64,000 bases of DNA, from assembly GCF_019457945.1 (NCBI RefSeq), contig NZ_JAHZSU010000002.1:124001-188000 (forward strand), read 5' to 3'. This DNA comes from Ornithinimicrobium laminariae. GTDB taxonomy: Bacteria; Actinomycetota; Actinomycetes; Actinomycetales; Dermatophilaceae. Position numbers and translations under genes: made by a program. Shown here piece after piece: positions 35,779 to 45,194 of this stretch (position 1 is its first letter; each line of letters opens with the position of its first letter). The notes beneath the pieces were generated by a model that saw nothing but the letters and a program-made list of their open reading frames with translations, was not told where the DNA came from and searched no databases.

Positions 35779-37086
35779 ATGAGCAAGAAAATTGAGCACG
35801 AAGTAATCCGGCTCAACGAAGACCGCGACCTTGATCGCCTCGCGCATCTAGAGCACGCCACTTGGTTCTCCCCAACCGAGGGCGGCAGCCCGGCCGATGC
35901 CGTTGGGCCGCTCGATTTCGACTCCACTGGTGCTGTCGAGATGCCAGCGCGGGCGAAGTTTGGCCAAACCTCGCAAACGACACCGCTGGGCGGGGTTTAC
36001 GGTGCCTTCGATATGACCGTTACTGTGCCGACGGCCGATGGCGTGGCTCCCATTCCGATGTCGGGACTGACCTGGGTTGCCGTCCATCCAGACATGCGCC
36101 GCCGCGGTGTGCTGCGAGCGCTGATGAGCGATCACCTCAACCGCGTTCACGACCAGGGCCGGTATGCGGTTGCTGGGTTGCACGCGTCCGACCCCGGCAT
36201 CTATGGACGCTTTGGCTATGAGGTGGCCAGCTATGACGTGCTGTACAACCTGAGCCACGGGGCCACTCTGCAGGCGCCGCAAGCCATCAGCGACGCGGCC
36301 GGTGCGCTGGAGACGACGTTGTTGCCTTCCGATGGCCCTGGCGTGCTGGATGCGATTCACGAAGCGCATCAGCGGGCGGGTGGCGTTTCACTCGGTGCTG
36401 CGGTGCGATCTGCGGGGTTAACCAAGGGCGACTACCGGGACTTCCCCAAGGCCCGGGGCAGCAAGGAAAAAGTTCAGGTCGTTTTTGCGCTGCAGGACGG
36501 GCAGCCGGTTGGCTATGCGTCGTTCCGCCGCAACTCGGAGTGGTCCGACGTCGGCGTCGCATCGGGTTCGGTCACGATGCGGGAGATCTTTGCCGAAAGC
36601 GAGGCCGCACTGCTCGCACTGGCCCGCCGACTGACGACGCTGGACCTGACCACCAGCATCAAAGTCTGGGGTCGGCGGATGGACGACCCCTTGATGTGGT
36701 GGGCCGGTGGGCCGCGCAATGTCGGTGTCCGCATGGGTGACTCTCTGTGGCTGCGCCTCGTTGACCTGCCGAAGGCGCTGGCTCAGCGCGGCTATGCAGC
36801 ACCTGTCGACGTGGTGTTGGGGATCGCCGACGAATATTGCCCGTGGAACTCAGGGCGTTGGCGCCTCACGATCAATGAGGCAGGGCAGGCACACTGTTCA
36901 CGGACCCAAGACAACGCTGACCTTGAGTTGCCGGTCCAGGCTCTCGCTGCCGCATACCTTGGCGGTCGTTCGCTGGTGAGCCAGGCTCCGATCCACGGAA
37001 TTGTTGAGCACACAGACGGCGCTCTGACTCGCTTGTCCCGGGCAATGCGTAGTGACATCGAGCCGATCGGCTCAATCGGCTTTTAG
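35779..37086 (+). CDS. Eis-like GNAT N-acetyltransferase
   Basis: A 435-residue acetyltransferase of the Eis family: two GNAT folds in tandem and a C-terminal sterol-carrier-like domain. The acetyl-CoA pocket of the first GNAT is VHPDMRRRGVLRALMSDHL (about 96-114), followed by ASDPGIYGRFGYEVASYDV. The C-terminal part has WRLTINEAG and LAAAYLGGRSL. Eis enzymes acetylate amines, including aminoglycosides in mycobacteria; the physiological substrate here is unknown. The ATG at 35779 fits the family. It ends exactly one base before the convergent menD stop. Confidence 0.87.
   Translation: MSKKIEHEVIRLNEDRDLDRLAHLEHATWFSPTEGGSPADAVGPLDFDSTGAVEMPARAKFGQTSQTTPLGGVYGAFDMTVTVPTADGVAPIPMSGLTWVAVHPDMRRRGVLRALMSDHLNRVHDQGRYAVAGLHASDPGIYGRFGYEVASYDVLYNLSHGATLQAPQAISDAAGALETTLLPSDGPGVLDAIHEAHQRAGGVSLGAAVRSAGLTKGDYRDFPKARGSKEKVQVVFALQDGQPVGYASFRRNSEWSDVGVASGSVTMREIFAESEAALLALARRLTTLDLTTSIKVWGRRMDDPLMWWAGGPRNVGVRMGDSLWLRLVDLPKALAQRGYAAPVDVVLGIADEYCPWNSGRWRLTINEAGQAHCSRTQDNADLELPVQALAAAYLGGRSLVSQAPIHGIVEHTDGALTRLSRAMRSDIEPIGSIGF
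37062..37084 (+). terminator. Terminator embedded in the 3' end of the eis-like gene
   Basis: GCCGAT and ATCGGC form a 6-bp stem around a 7-nt loop, followed at once by TTTT, which also supplies the last Phe codon and the stop. An overlapping 14-bp palindrome GAGCCGATCGGCTC is at 37060-37073. The next base after the stop begins the convergent menD gene, so the terminator must lie within coding DNA. Confidence 0.5.
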
Positions 37087-38790
37087 TCAGCCAAGCTGAG
37101 CGGCAGTGCGCAGATCAGCGCGCCGTTGCCGGTGGTGCGCGGGGTCAACTGCGATCTCGATGACTCGGATGCCTGCCGCCTCTTGGGCCAAGGTCGAAGC
37201 GAGGTCAGCCACGGTGTCGACGATCTGATGCCGGGCGCCATAGCCCGCGCAGAGGGCACTGAGGTTGGCCCCGGTTGGGGTGGCAAAGAGTCGCTGGAAG
37301 CTGTCGTTTCTGACCGCGCCATATTCAAGGGTGCCGAAGATGCCACCGCCATCATCGTTGAGCACCACGATCGTCAGGTCTGGGCGCGTTTCGGCTGGAC
37401 CGATCAGCAACCCATTGATGTCGTGCAGGAACGTCAGATCGCCGACCAGCAGGGTTGTCGGTGCCTTAGTGCTGAGCGCGATGCCAACAGCTGTGGAAGT
37501 TGTGCCGTCGATCCCAGCCAACCCGCGGTTGCCGATCACCGACACAGCTTCGGTATGCGGGGCACGGGCGTAATCCAGGTCACGGGCGGCGTTGCTTGAG
37601 CCCACGACCAGGATGCCGCCCTCGGGGACAGCGTCACGAGTGGCGCCAGCAATGTCGACGCCGGTTGGGCTTTCGTCTCCTGGCAGCGCCGTTGAGTCAG
37701 CCAGTCGACGGGCGAGGCGATCTCCTGCCGATCGCCAGGCTTGCGCCCAAGCCCCATCGACCGGCGCAGGCTCGACAGCGAGCCAGGAGTTAAGCGCCGT
37801 GACCCGCTCAACCACATGGCCAGGGTCTGCCCAGGTGTCGGTAGCGCTCACGTGTTCGACCCGAATGTCGCTTCGGCGCGTCAAGGTGGCGATGTCGCGG
37901 CTCAGCGTGAGCCGGCCAACGGTGACGACTCGACTGGGCGGGTGGGCCTCAAGCAGCGACTCATTGGCCAGCAACAGGCTGCCGTGCGGCAGAACCTCCC
38001 CCCTGGCCCCTGCGCCGAAGGGCTCGGCGATGATCGGCCAGCCAGCCTGAGCAGCGTGACTGACCACTCGAGCAAAGTCGGCTGCGTCAGGCAGATCCCC
38101 CACGACCAGCAGTGTCCTGCTCTCGCCTTGGGGGTTTTGCGTGCCGCTAGGTGCCAGGGCGGCTGATGGCGGCACAGCAACCCAGGGCTTTGACTCCGGC
38201 CGCCCAGCAAAGTCCGACGGCAATTTAACGCCAGGCTGTGCTGGCGAGAGCGGGTCGGCCAACCCAATGTTCAGGTGTGCTGGGCCAGCCAGCGCGCTCA
38301 AGGAACCAGTCGCAGCCGCGTAACCACGACAGACGGTGCTGCGCCACAAGGGCATCTCGCTGACCTGCCCGGCTGGTGCGGGCAGGTCGAACTCATAGCG
38401 AACGCTGCCACCAAACATCCCCGGCTGCGTCGTTGTCTGGTTAGCGCCGGTCCCCCGCAATGCCGCTGGCCGATCGGCCGAAACGACGATGAGCGGCACC
38501 CCGGCATGGTCAGCCTCCAACACGGCCGGGTGCAGGTTAGCTACGGCGGTGCCCGAGGTCATGATGATTGCGGCTGGCACTCGAGTGACTTTGGCCAGAC
38601 CGAGTGCCAAGAATGCAGCCGAGCGCTCATCGACGCGGATATGCAACTGCAGGCGACTTTGTCGCTCGGCCTGCTCCACCGCATACGCCAACGGCGCGGA
38701 GCGCGAGCCCGGGCTCAACACAACGTGCCGCACCCCGCAGCGGATCAACTCGTCGACGACGACGTTTGCCAACAGTTCAGCGGGGTTCAC
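37087..38790 (-). CDS. menD: 2-succinyl-5-enolpyruvyl-6-hydroxy-3-cyclohexene-1-carboxylate synthase
   Basis: A 567-residue thiamine-diphosphate enzyme that joins isochorismate and the succinyl semialdehyde from 2-oxoglutarate, the second step of menaquinone synthesis. N-terminal family signature: GVRHVVLSPGSRSAPLAYAV and RVDERSAAFLALGLAK. The catalytic-type glutamate lies in VDERSAAF. TPP-binding region: VGDLTFLHDINGLL and VVLNDDGGGIFGTLEYG. Full length. Convergent and directly adjacent to the eis-like gene; divergent from the helicase-associated gene with 83 bp between starts. It works with menF and menG nearby. Confidence 0.95.
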   Translation of the reverse strand: MNPAELLANVVVDELIRCGVRHVVLSPGSRSAPLAYAVEQAERQSRLQLHIRVDERSAAFLALGLAKVTRVPAAIIMTSGTAVANLHPAVLEADHAGVPLIVVSADRPAALRGTGANQTTTQPGMFGGSVRYEFDLPAPAGQVSEMPLWRSTVCRGYAAATGSLSALAGPAHLNIGLADPLSPAQPGVKLPSDFAGRPESKPWVAVPPSAALAPSGTQNPQGESRTLLVVGDLPDAADFARVVSHAAQAGWPIIAEPFGAGARGEVLPHGSLLLANESLLEAHPPSRVVTVGRLTLSRDIATLTRRSDIRVEHVSATDTWADPGHVVERVTALNSWLAVEPAPVDGAWAQAWRSAGDRLARRLADSTALPGDESPTGVDIAGATRDAVPEGGILVVGSSNAARDLDYARAPHTEAVSVIGNRGLAGIDGTTSTAVGIALSTKAPTTLLVGDLTFLHDINGLLIGPAETRPDLTIVVLNDDGGGIFGTLEYGAVRNDSFQRLFATPTGANLSALCAGYGARHQIVDTVADLASTLAQEAAGIRVIEIAVDPAHHRQRRADLRTAAQLG

Positions 38791-38873
38791 GCCTCAATCC
38801 TGCCATTGACGTATCTACCCCTGCACATGACTCAAGGCGCTGGGGCCGAGCCGGTCAAGATAGCCTAGGCAGA

Positions 38874-41111
38874 ATGCCCGACCAGCCCCGCTCCCTTGCC
38901 GATGATCTGCGCGCTCGCAGCGACGCCGATCTGGCGATGTTGCTGGTCGCTCGGCCCGATCTGGCCCGCCCCACGCCGACCGATGTCACGACACTAGCGG
39001 CACGGGCCACCACCCGTTCCAGCGTGCAGCGGGCGCTGGACGCACTCGACCTGGCACACCTGCATACCCTGGAAGCAGTTGTCGTGGGGGCACCCGCCAG
39101 CCGGGCCGAAATCGCCCGCTTACTCGGCCAGCCAGTGCGCGCCGCCCTGGTCAAAAAGTTGGTCACCGACCTAGCAAACCTAGCGCTGACCTGGGAAAGC
39201 CCAGAGGGTATGCGGGTGCCACGGACCGTCTCTGATGTCATCGGCGACCCGGCTGGTCTTGGCCCAGTGTTGCCCGATGCGCCTAAGCCTGCCGTGATTA
39301 AGGAAGCGCTGAGCGACGTCAACAGACAAGGCCGCGCGTTGTTGGACGCGCTGACCTGGGGGCCAGCGACCGGAGTTTTGTCTGAATCCGTAAGCAAGGG
39401 CGACACGGCGATCGGGTCAGCCGCGCGCAGCCTGATCCAACAAGGCTTGCTGCACCGTGTCGACGCGTCACACGTTGTCCTGCCCCGCCAAGTCGGGTTG
39501 GTGCTGCGCGAAGGGCAACTGCATCAGCGCCCGGCCCTAGCCGCGAGCGAAGTAGAAGCAGCCGAGGTCGATGTCGACGTCGTGGATGCCACCGCTGGCG
39601 GACGAGCCGCAGAGTTGCTGGTGCACAGCGCCGAATTGATCGACCTGTGGGGTGCTGAGCCAGCAAAGGTGTTGCGCTCGGGCGGCCTCTCCGTGCGCGA
39701 CCTTGGCAAGTTAGCCAACCACCTCGAGATGCCGGTTGACGAGACCGCTTGGCTCGTCGAAGTGATGCAACATGCTGGGCTCATTGCCCGCGAGGACACC
39801 GACGATGCCACCTGGATGCCCACTGGTGAGGCCGACGATTGGGTGGACCTGCCTCCCGCCCAGCGCTGGGCCGACCTAGCCAAAGCTTGGTGGACGATGC
39901 CCGCGGCCCCCTCGCTCGTGGGGCCCAGCGAAAGCGGCCGCATCAATGCGCTCAGCGTCAATACGTCTTGGCCAGCGGGTCGCACCCGTCGGCGCGACGT
40001 GCTGCACGCCCTCTCGTCGCTGCCGATGGGCCAGGCCCCAGCGGCCGACGACCTCGTCGAATTAGTCCGCTGGCATCACCCCATCCGGATGGCGCGAGCC
40101 GCGGCCAGTGGCTCAACGCCCGGTGTCGACGTCGTGCTCCGCGAAGCCGAATGGGCTGGTGTGCTGGGGCGTGGAGCCTTAAGCACCGCTGGGCGCGCGC
40201 TGGTCAGCGGCGACGATGCGCAAGCTTGGGCAGCGATGGCTGCGCACATTCCCGAAGCCGTCGACTACGTGTTGTTGCAGGCAGACCTCACGGCCATTGC
40301 CCCCGGCCGGCTCGATGGCCCAGCCCGACAGGTGATGCGCTTGCTTGCCGACGTGGAGTCACGTGGTGGCGCCACCGTGCATCGGATCACCGAGTCCAGC
40401 CTGCGCCGCGCGCTCGATTCCGGCTGGACAGCCGACCGAGTGATGACGGAACTATCGGCGATCAGCCGCACCGGCATACCTCAGCCGTTGGAGTATTTGG
40501 TGCGTGATATTTCCCGGCGTCACGGCGTGGCCAGGGTTGGCTCATGCGCGGCCTATGTGCGCTCCGACGATGAGGCGTTGCTTGACCGACTGGAGGCCGA
40601 TCGAGGTCTCAATTTGCTGCAGTTCCGCCGCATCGCACCCACTGTGGTGGTGACACCCGTGCCGGCAACGACGGTGTTGGATTTGCTGCGTGAGCGCCAG
40701 TACGGGCCGGTCGCCGAAGGGGCCGATGGTGGCATCACCGTGGCCTCCGGGTGCCACCACCGCACCTCTCGATCAGCGCGCCCCACCATCGCTGCGGCCG
40801 GCGTCGATGACGAAGTCGCGCGCCAAATCGTTGCTGTGATGCGCAATGGCGAGACCGCTCGCCGCGCCGAAAGCGACACCGATGTGCCCACCAGCACTGA
40901 CCCCGTCGTCACCCTCGCTCTGCTGCGCGAGGCCGCTGCAGAGGGTATGTCCGTCTGGATTGGCTACGTGGATGATGTGGGTGGAGTGCAGCGGACGCTG
41001 TTTCGACCGGCGCATGTTGAGGCCGGCCGAGTGCGTGGCACCGTCGGCGATAGCGACGTCATGCGCACACTGTTGTTGCACCGCATACGAGGTGCGCGCC
41101 CAGCCAAATAG
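38874..41111 (+). CDS. Helicase-associated domain protein (XPB/Ssl2 N-terminal-like)
   Basis: A 745-residue protein without Walker motifs. Its architecture matches the actinobacterial helicase-associated family: N-terminal helical/winged-helix segments (LADDLRARSDADLAMLLVAR), a long middle part, then the XPB/Ssl2-like domain around RRIAPTVVVTPVPATTVLDL and a C-terminal WYL-like module (GMSVWIGYVDDVGGVQRTLF). Such genes often sit close to an XPB-type helicase; here that helicase is 11 kb downstream at 52076. A role as DNA-repair or helicase partner is inferred. The ATG at 38874 fits the family start; upstream frame lacks similarity. Confidence 0.8.
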   Translation: MPDQPRSLADDLRARSDADLAMLLVARPDLARPTPTDVTTLAARATTRSSVQRALDALDLAHLHTLEAVVVGAPASRAEIARLLGQPVRAALVKKLVTDLANLALTWESPEGMRVPRTVSDVIGDPAGLGPVLPDAPKPAVIKEALSDVNRQGRALLDALTWGPATGVLSESVSKGDTAIGSAARSLIQQGLLHRVDASHVVLPRQVGLVLREGQLHQRPALAASEVEAAEVDVDVVDATAGGRAAELLVHSAELIDLWGAEPAKVLRSGGLSVRDLGKLANHLEMPVDETAWLVEVMQHAGLIAREDTDDATWMPTGEADDWVDLPPAQRWADLAKAWWTMPAAPSLVGPSESGRINALSVNTSWPAGRTRRRDVLHALSSLPMGQAPAADDLVELVRWHHPIRMARAAASGSTPGVDVVLREAEWAGVLGRGALSTAGRALVSGDDAQAWAAMAAHIPEAVDYVLLQADLTAIAPGRLDGPARQVMRLLADVESRGGATVHRITESSLRRALDSGWTADRVMTELSAISRTGIPQPLEYLVRDISRRHGVARVGSCAAYVRSDDEALLDRLEADRGLNLLQFRRIAPTVVVTPVPATTVLDLLRERQYGPVAEGADGGITVASGCHHRTSRSARPTIAAAGVDDEVARQIVAVMRNGETARRAESDTDVPTSTDPVVTLALLREAAAEGMSVWIGYVDDVGGVQRTLFRPAHVEAGRVRGTVGDSDVMRTLLLHRIRGARPAK

Positions 41112-41122
41112 CGTGACCCGCA

Positions 41123-41147
41123 GCCAATCCACTCCTCAGTGATTGGC
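41123..41147. terminator. Hairpin between helicase-associated gene and trpB2
   Basis: GCCAATCCACT and AGTGATTGGC pair with a single bulged C around a CCTC loop, 11 nt after the stop codon. No T-tract follows. Likely a terminator. Confidence 0.5.
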
Positions 41148-41184
41148 CCTCCCCAAAACGAGTTCCAGGCGCTAAGTTCCCTTT

Positions 41185-42555
41185 ATGGTGAACCCTGAAA
41201 CCGCCTCAAAGATCCTGCTCGATGAGTCAGAGATGCCCACCCAGTGGTACAACATCGTGGCTGACTTGCCCGTGCCGCCACCGCCCGCGCTGCACCCTAT
41301 GACTCATGAGCCTGCCGGCCCAGAAGACTTTGCGCCGCTCTTTCCGATGGCCTTGATTGAGCAGGAAGTCTCCACGAAGCGCTACATCGACATCCCCGGT
41401 GGCGTGCTAGACGTCTACAAACTGTGGCGCCCCAGCCCGCTCTATCGGGCCCGCCGCTTGGAAAAGTTGCTCGACACCCCCGCCAAGATCTACTACAAGT
41501 ACGAAGGTGTCAGCCCGTCCGGGTCGCACAAGACCAACACTTCGGTGCCGCAGGCCTACTACAACCACCAAGAAGGCATCACTAAGCTCACGACCGAGAC
41601 TGGCGCAGGCCAGTGGGGTAGCGCTTTGGCGTTTGCTACCGCGCAATACGGCATGGAGTGCGAGGTATGGCAGGTCGCCGCTTCGCACCGAGCCAAGCCT
41701 TATCGCCGGACCATGATGGAGATTTGGGGTGCCAGCGTGCACGCCAGCCCCTCGGAGCTGACCGAGTTTGGCCGCCAATTGCTAGCTGAAAACCCTGACC
41801 ACCCCGGCTCGTTGGGCATTGCGATCTCTGAGGCAGTGAGTGAGGCCGTCGCTGACCCTAAGACGCGGTATGCCTTGGGCTCAGTGCTCAATCACGTGCT
41901 GCTGCACCAAACCATTATTGGTGAAGAAGCGCTGCTGCAGTTGGCCAAGGTCGGTGACGTCCCCGATGTGTTGGTGGGCTGCACCGGCGGTGGGTCGAAC
42001 TTTGGCGGCTTGGCCTTCCCGTTCCTGCGGGAAAAATTGGCCGGCAAGATGAACCCGACAATTCGCTGCGTTGAGCCAGCCGCGTGCCCGAGTTTGACCA
42101 AGGGCGAATACCGCTACGACTTCGGCGACACGGCTGGCCTGACCCCGCTAATGAAGATGCACACGTTGGGCCACGACTTCGTGCCGGAGCCGATCCACGC
42201 CGGTGGTTTGCGGTATCACGGGATGAGCCCGTTGGTGTCTCACATCTACGACCAGGGCTTGGTCGAAGCGATTTCCATCCCGCAGACCGAGTGCTTCGCT
42301 GGCGCGATCCAGTTTGCTCGTGCTGAGGGCATCGTGCCGGCCCCGGAGCCGACCCACGCCATCGCCGCCGCTGTGCGAGAAGCGTTGGCAGCCAAGGAGG
42401 CTGGCGAAGAGCGCGTGATCTTGACGGCCCTGTGCGGCCACGGCCACCTGGATCTTGCGTCATACGAGACCTACTTGGCTGGCACGATGACGGATCTCGA
42501 TCTCTCCGATGACGCGATCGCCGAAGCGATGAAGTCGGTGCCGGTCCTGGGCTGA
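41185..42555 (+). CDS. TrpB2-type pyridoxal-phosphate enzyme (tryptophan synthase beta-like)
   Basis: A 456-residue PLP enzyme of the TrpB2 group, longer than TrpB1 and with its typical N-terminus ([20 protein letters not shown]). The PLP lysine is in SGSHKTNTS (about Lys116), the phosphate-binding glycine loop is [15 protein letters not shown], and [12 protein letters not shown] is intact. TrpB2 enzymes make tryptophan from indole and serine, often without a TrpA partner. No trpA or other trp gene is adjacent, so it may salvage indole or act on another substrate. Stands alone between hairpin and permease. Confidence 0.9.
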   Translation: MVNPETASKILLDESEMPTQWYNIVADLPVPPPPALHPMTHEPAGPEDFAPLFPMALIEQEVSTKRYIDIPGGVLDVYKLWRPSPLYRARRLEKLLDTPAKIYYKYEGVSPSGSHKTNTSVPQAYYNHQEGITKLTTETGAGQWGSALAFATAQYGMECEVWQVAASHRAKPYRRTMMEIWGASVHASPSELTEFGRQLLAENPDHPGSLGIAISEAVSEAVADPKTRYALGSVLNHVLLHQTIIGEEALLQLAKVGDVPDVLVGCTGGGSNFGGLAFPFLREKLAGKMNPTIRCVEPAACPSLTKGEYRYDFGDTAGLTPLMKMHTLGHDFVPEPIHAGGLRYHGMSPLVSHIYDQGLVEAISIPQTECFAGAIQFARAEGIVPAPEPTHAIAAAVREALAAKEAGEERVILTALCGHGHLDLASYETYLAGTMTDLDLSDDAIAEAMKSVPVLG

Positions 42556-42609
42556 GCTCAAAGTTCTCTGCCTAGTAGTTGTCCAGGTGAGCCGCTAACG
42601 TCTACCCCT

Positions 42610-44103
42610 ATGACAGCTAGGGGCGGGACCACACAAGAACGAGACCAACTCACGCGATCGCTCAAACCTCAATGGGTTTGGGCGATCGCTTTGGGTTCAG
42701 CCGTTGGCTGGGGCGCGTTTGTCTTGCCGACTGATTGGCTTGCCACTGCCGGGCCGCTCGGCACCATGCTCGGGCTGCTGATCGGTGCCGCGCTGATGTG
42801 CCTGATTGCCGTCAGTTATGGGCTGTTGATCCGCACGTTCCCGGTGTCAGGTGGCGAATACGCCTACACCTTCACGGCCTTCGGCCGCACTCACGCGTTC
42901 ATTTGCGGTTGGTTCTTGACGCTCGGCTACACCTCAATTGTCGCGCTTAACGCCTCGGCACTAGCGCTGCTGTTTCGTCGCATGGTCCCGTGGCTCGTTG
43001 AGTGGGTGCCGCTATGGGAGATCGCCGGCTGGCAGGTGTATCTAGGCGAGGTGTTTGTCGCGAGCCTGGCCCTCGTCGGCTTTGCCTTCCTCAACACTCG
43101 TGGCTCCTCGATGTCGGGGCGCTTGCAATATGCGTTCTGCGTCGTCATGTTGATCGCTGTCGGTTTTATCGTGGTCGGCGTCTTGCTCCACCCAGGCACG
43201 CCACTGTCTAACCTGTCGCCGTCCTTCCCGACGCAAATCGCGCCCGTATCGGCCATCTTGGCCATCGTCGCCATCGCGCCCTGGGCTTACGTCGGCTTCG
43301 ACAATGTCCCGCAGGCAGCCGAAGAGTTCGACTTTCCACCGGCCAAGGCCTTTGGCTTGATCGTGATGGCTATCTTGGCTGCGGCTGCCATCTATGTCGC
43401 GATGGTGTTGGCCACGGCCGCTGCCATCCCCTGGACGGAGCTGGTCGCCAGCGAGCCAGCCTGGGGCACAGCGGACGGTTTGGCCTCACTCTTTGGCAAT
43501 CTTGGCTTGTTGACTCTGGCTATCGGCGTCTCCATGGGAGTCTCGACCGGTCTCAACGGCTTCTATGTCTCGGCTAGTCGACTGCTGTTTGCGATGGGGC
43601 GAGCCAAGGCCATCCCTGGTGCCTTCTCGACGCTACGTGGCCCGGGCAAAGCACCCGTGACCGCCATCATTTTTGTTTGTGCCATCACCCTGATCGCCCC
43701 ATGGTTTGGCCGCGAGGCGCTGCTGTGGGTCGTCGACATGAGTTCAATCGGCGTGACCATCGCCTACACCTACACGTGTTTGGCCGCCTTCAAACTGTTC
43801 CGCTGGTCGAATGCACCGGCAGAACCGGGCGTGCCGGCTGAAGTGCGTTCAACAACCAAGAAGGTGCTTGCCGCTCTGGGAGCCATGACCGGCACGTCGT
43901 TCTTCCTGTTGTTGATGGTGCCCGGATCACCTGCACACTTGAGCACTCCATCCTTGGTGGCGCTCGGCGTATGGGTCGTGCTGGGTCTCATCTTCTTCGC
44001 ATCGCGACGTAGCGCCTCGGCCAAAGTCAGCGATGCGGAGATGGAGTATTTGATCTTGGGTGACGACCACAAGATTGTGCGCCCCTCGGCCCAACACGGG
44101 TGA
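42610..44103 (+). CDS. APC-family amino-acid permease
   Basis: A 497-residue integral membrane transporter with about 12 TM helices. TM1 region: WVWAIALGSAVGWGAFVLPT, with the broken-helix glycine pattern of the APC superfamily; TM2-3 region SGGEYAYTFTAFGRTHAFIC; TM6-region FDNVPQAAEEF (a conserved acidic motif of the family). A short cytoplasmic tail ends the protein. The start codon used is ATG at 42610. It follows trpB2 by 54 bp, so an aromatic amino-acid substrate is tempting but not shown. Confidence 0.88.
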   Translation: MTARGGTTQERDQLTRSLKPQWVWAIALGSAVGWGAFVLPTDWLATAGPLGTMLGLLIGAALMCLIAVSYGLLIRTFPVSGGEYAYTFTAFGRTHAFICGWFLTLGYTSIVALNASALALLFRRMVPWLVEWVPLWEIAGWQVYLGEVFVASLALVGFAFLNTRGSSMSGRLQYAFCVVMLIAVGFIVVGVLLHPGTPLSNLSPSFPTQIAPVSAILAIVAIAPWAYVGFDNVPQAAEEFDFPPAKAFGLIVMAILAAAAIYVAMVLATAAAIPWTELVASEPAWGTADGLASLFGNLGLLTLAIGVSMGVSTGLNGFYVSASRLLFAMGRAKAIPGAFSTLRGPGKAPVTAIIFVCAITLIAPWFGREALLWVVDMSSIGVTIAYTYTCLAAFKLFRWSNAPAEPGVPAEVRSTTKKVLAALGAMTGTSFFLLLMVPGSPAHLSTPSLVALGVWVVLGLIFFASRRSASAKVSDAEMEYLILGDDHKIVRPSAQHG

Positions 44104-44123
44104 GGGTTTACTCAACTGAGCTA

Positions 44124-44144
44124 GCCAGCCTGTGCCAAGCTGGC
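44124..44144. terminator. Weak hairpin between permease and HNH gene
   Basis: GCCAGC and GCTGGC around a 9-nt loop, 20 nt after the permease stop and 4 nt before the HNH start. No T-tract; it could instead influence translation of the HNH gene. Confidence 0.3.
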
Positions 44145-44148
44145 CGGT

Positions 44149-45120
44149 ATGGACAGCAGGGAGCCACAACGAGCGTGGCTACTCATGGCCGCGGGAGACA
44201 ACCGCGGCCACGGCGGCAATGCTGGCTATGACGACCAGCACGACGCGTATTACTCATGGGACAGCAACGTTCCGAACTACTCAAAGGTCGAGATTGGCGA
44301 CCCCATCGCGTTGTGGGATAAACGGCGCTTGCTGGGGATCTCGGTCATTGAGGACATCGAGACTTCATCCGGGCCCAAACTGCTCCACCGCTGCCCCAAC
44401 TGCAACCGGACACGGATCAGCCCACGCAAGACAAAAATCCCCAAGTACCGCTGCATGAAGTGCAACGTCGAGTTCAACGAGCCGGTCAGTAGCACCACCG
44501 AGGTGAAGCTATACCGAGCAAGGTATGACGCGGCCTGGGTTTCGCTAGACGGAGTCCTGGACGAACAAGCACTGCGTGCGTGCGCGGTCAACAGTGGAGA
44601 CATCAACGCCATGCGTCCGCTGAATTGGGACGCGCTTCGTCGGGCACTAGGGCACGAGAGCATCACTCATGCGGTTGACCGTGTAACTGCCCGTGTTGAT
44701 TTCCACTGGCGACCTGAGACTCTTCTAAACCTGGCACCGCAAGGATTCACTGAGGAATTGGTCCGGGTCCGTCGAGGCCAAATGCGTTTCCGTGAGCACC
44801 TACTCAAGGCCCAGGGCAACCTGTGTGCGTTTACCGGTGCCGCACCCGCCCAGGTGTTAGAAGCCGGTCACCTCTACAGCTATGCCCAGTTAGGCACGCA
44901 CTTTGAACATGGTGGCTTGATGCTGCGCCGCGACATCCACCGACTATTCGACGACGGCATGCTGGCGGTGCGACCGCGCAGTTTGCGGATCGACGTTGCC
45001 CCGTGGCTGGAGAAATTTCCTCAATATGCTCAACTCCACGATGAACCGCTGCAGTTGCGCCTTCGGGGCAGCCAGGTCAAGTGGCTCGATAAGCACTGGA
45101 CTGAACATCGAGGCCCGTAG
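44149..45120 (+). CDS. HNH endonuclease with N-terminal PUA/EVE-like domain and zinc ribbon
   Basis: A 323-residue predicted nuclease. Residues ~9-70 (AWLLMAAGDNRGHGG, YYSWDSNVPNYSKVEIGD, PIALWDKRRLLGISVIED) look like a modified-base-reading PUA/EVE-type fold. A zinc ribbon follows: Cys82, Cys85, Cys102, Cys105. The C-terminal HNH nuclease has Cys226, LEAGHLYSY with His241, and GGLMLRRDIHRLFDDG; the usual central Asn of HNH is Gly here. This architecture resembles type IV restriction enzymes that cut modified DNA. No methylase is adjacent. Function is inferred. Confidence 0.75.
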   Translation: MDSREPQRAWLLMAAGDNRGHGGNAGYDDQHDAYYSWDSNVPNYSKVEIGDPIALWDKRRLLGISVIEDIETSSGPKLLHRCPNCNRTRISPRKTKIPKYRCMKCNVEFNEPVSSTTEVKLYRARYDAAWVSLDGVLDEQALRACAVNSGDINAMRPLNWDALRRALGHESITHAVDRVTARVDFHWRPETLLNLAPQGFTEELVRVRRGQMRFREHLLKAQGNLCAFTGAAPAQVLEAGHLYSYAQLGTHFEHGGLMLRRDIHRLFDDGMLAVRPRSLRIDVAPWLEKFPQYAQLHDEPLQLRLRGSQVKWLDKHWTEHRGP

Positions 45121-45194
45121 CCCCAGGAACGCGTGGCGGCTGGGGTGAGCGTTAATGCCGCCCAGCCCAACCGCTACCTAGAGATTCTCGTGCT

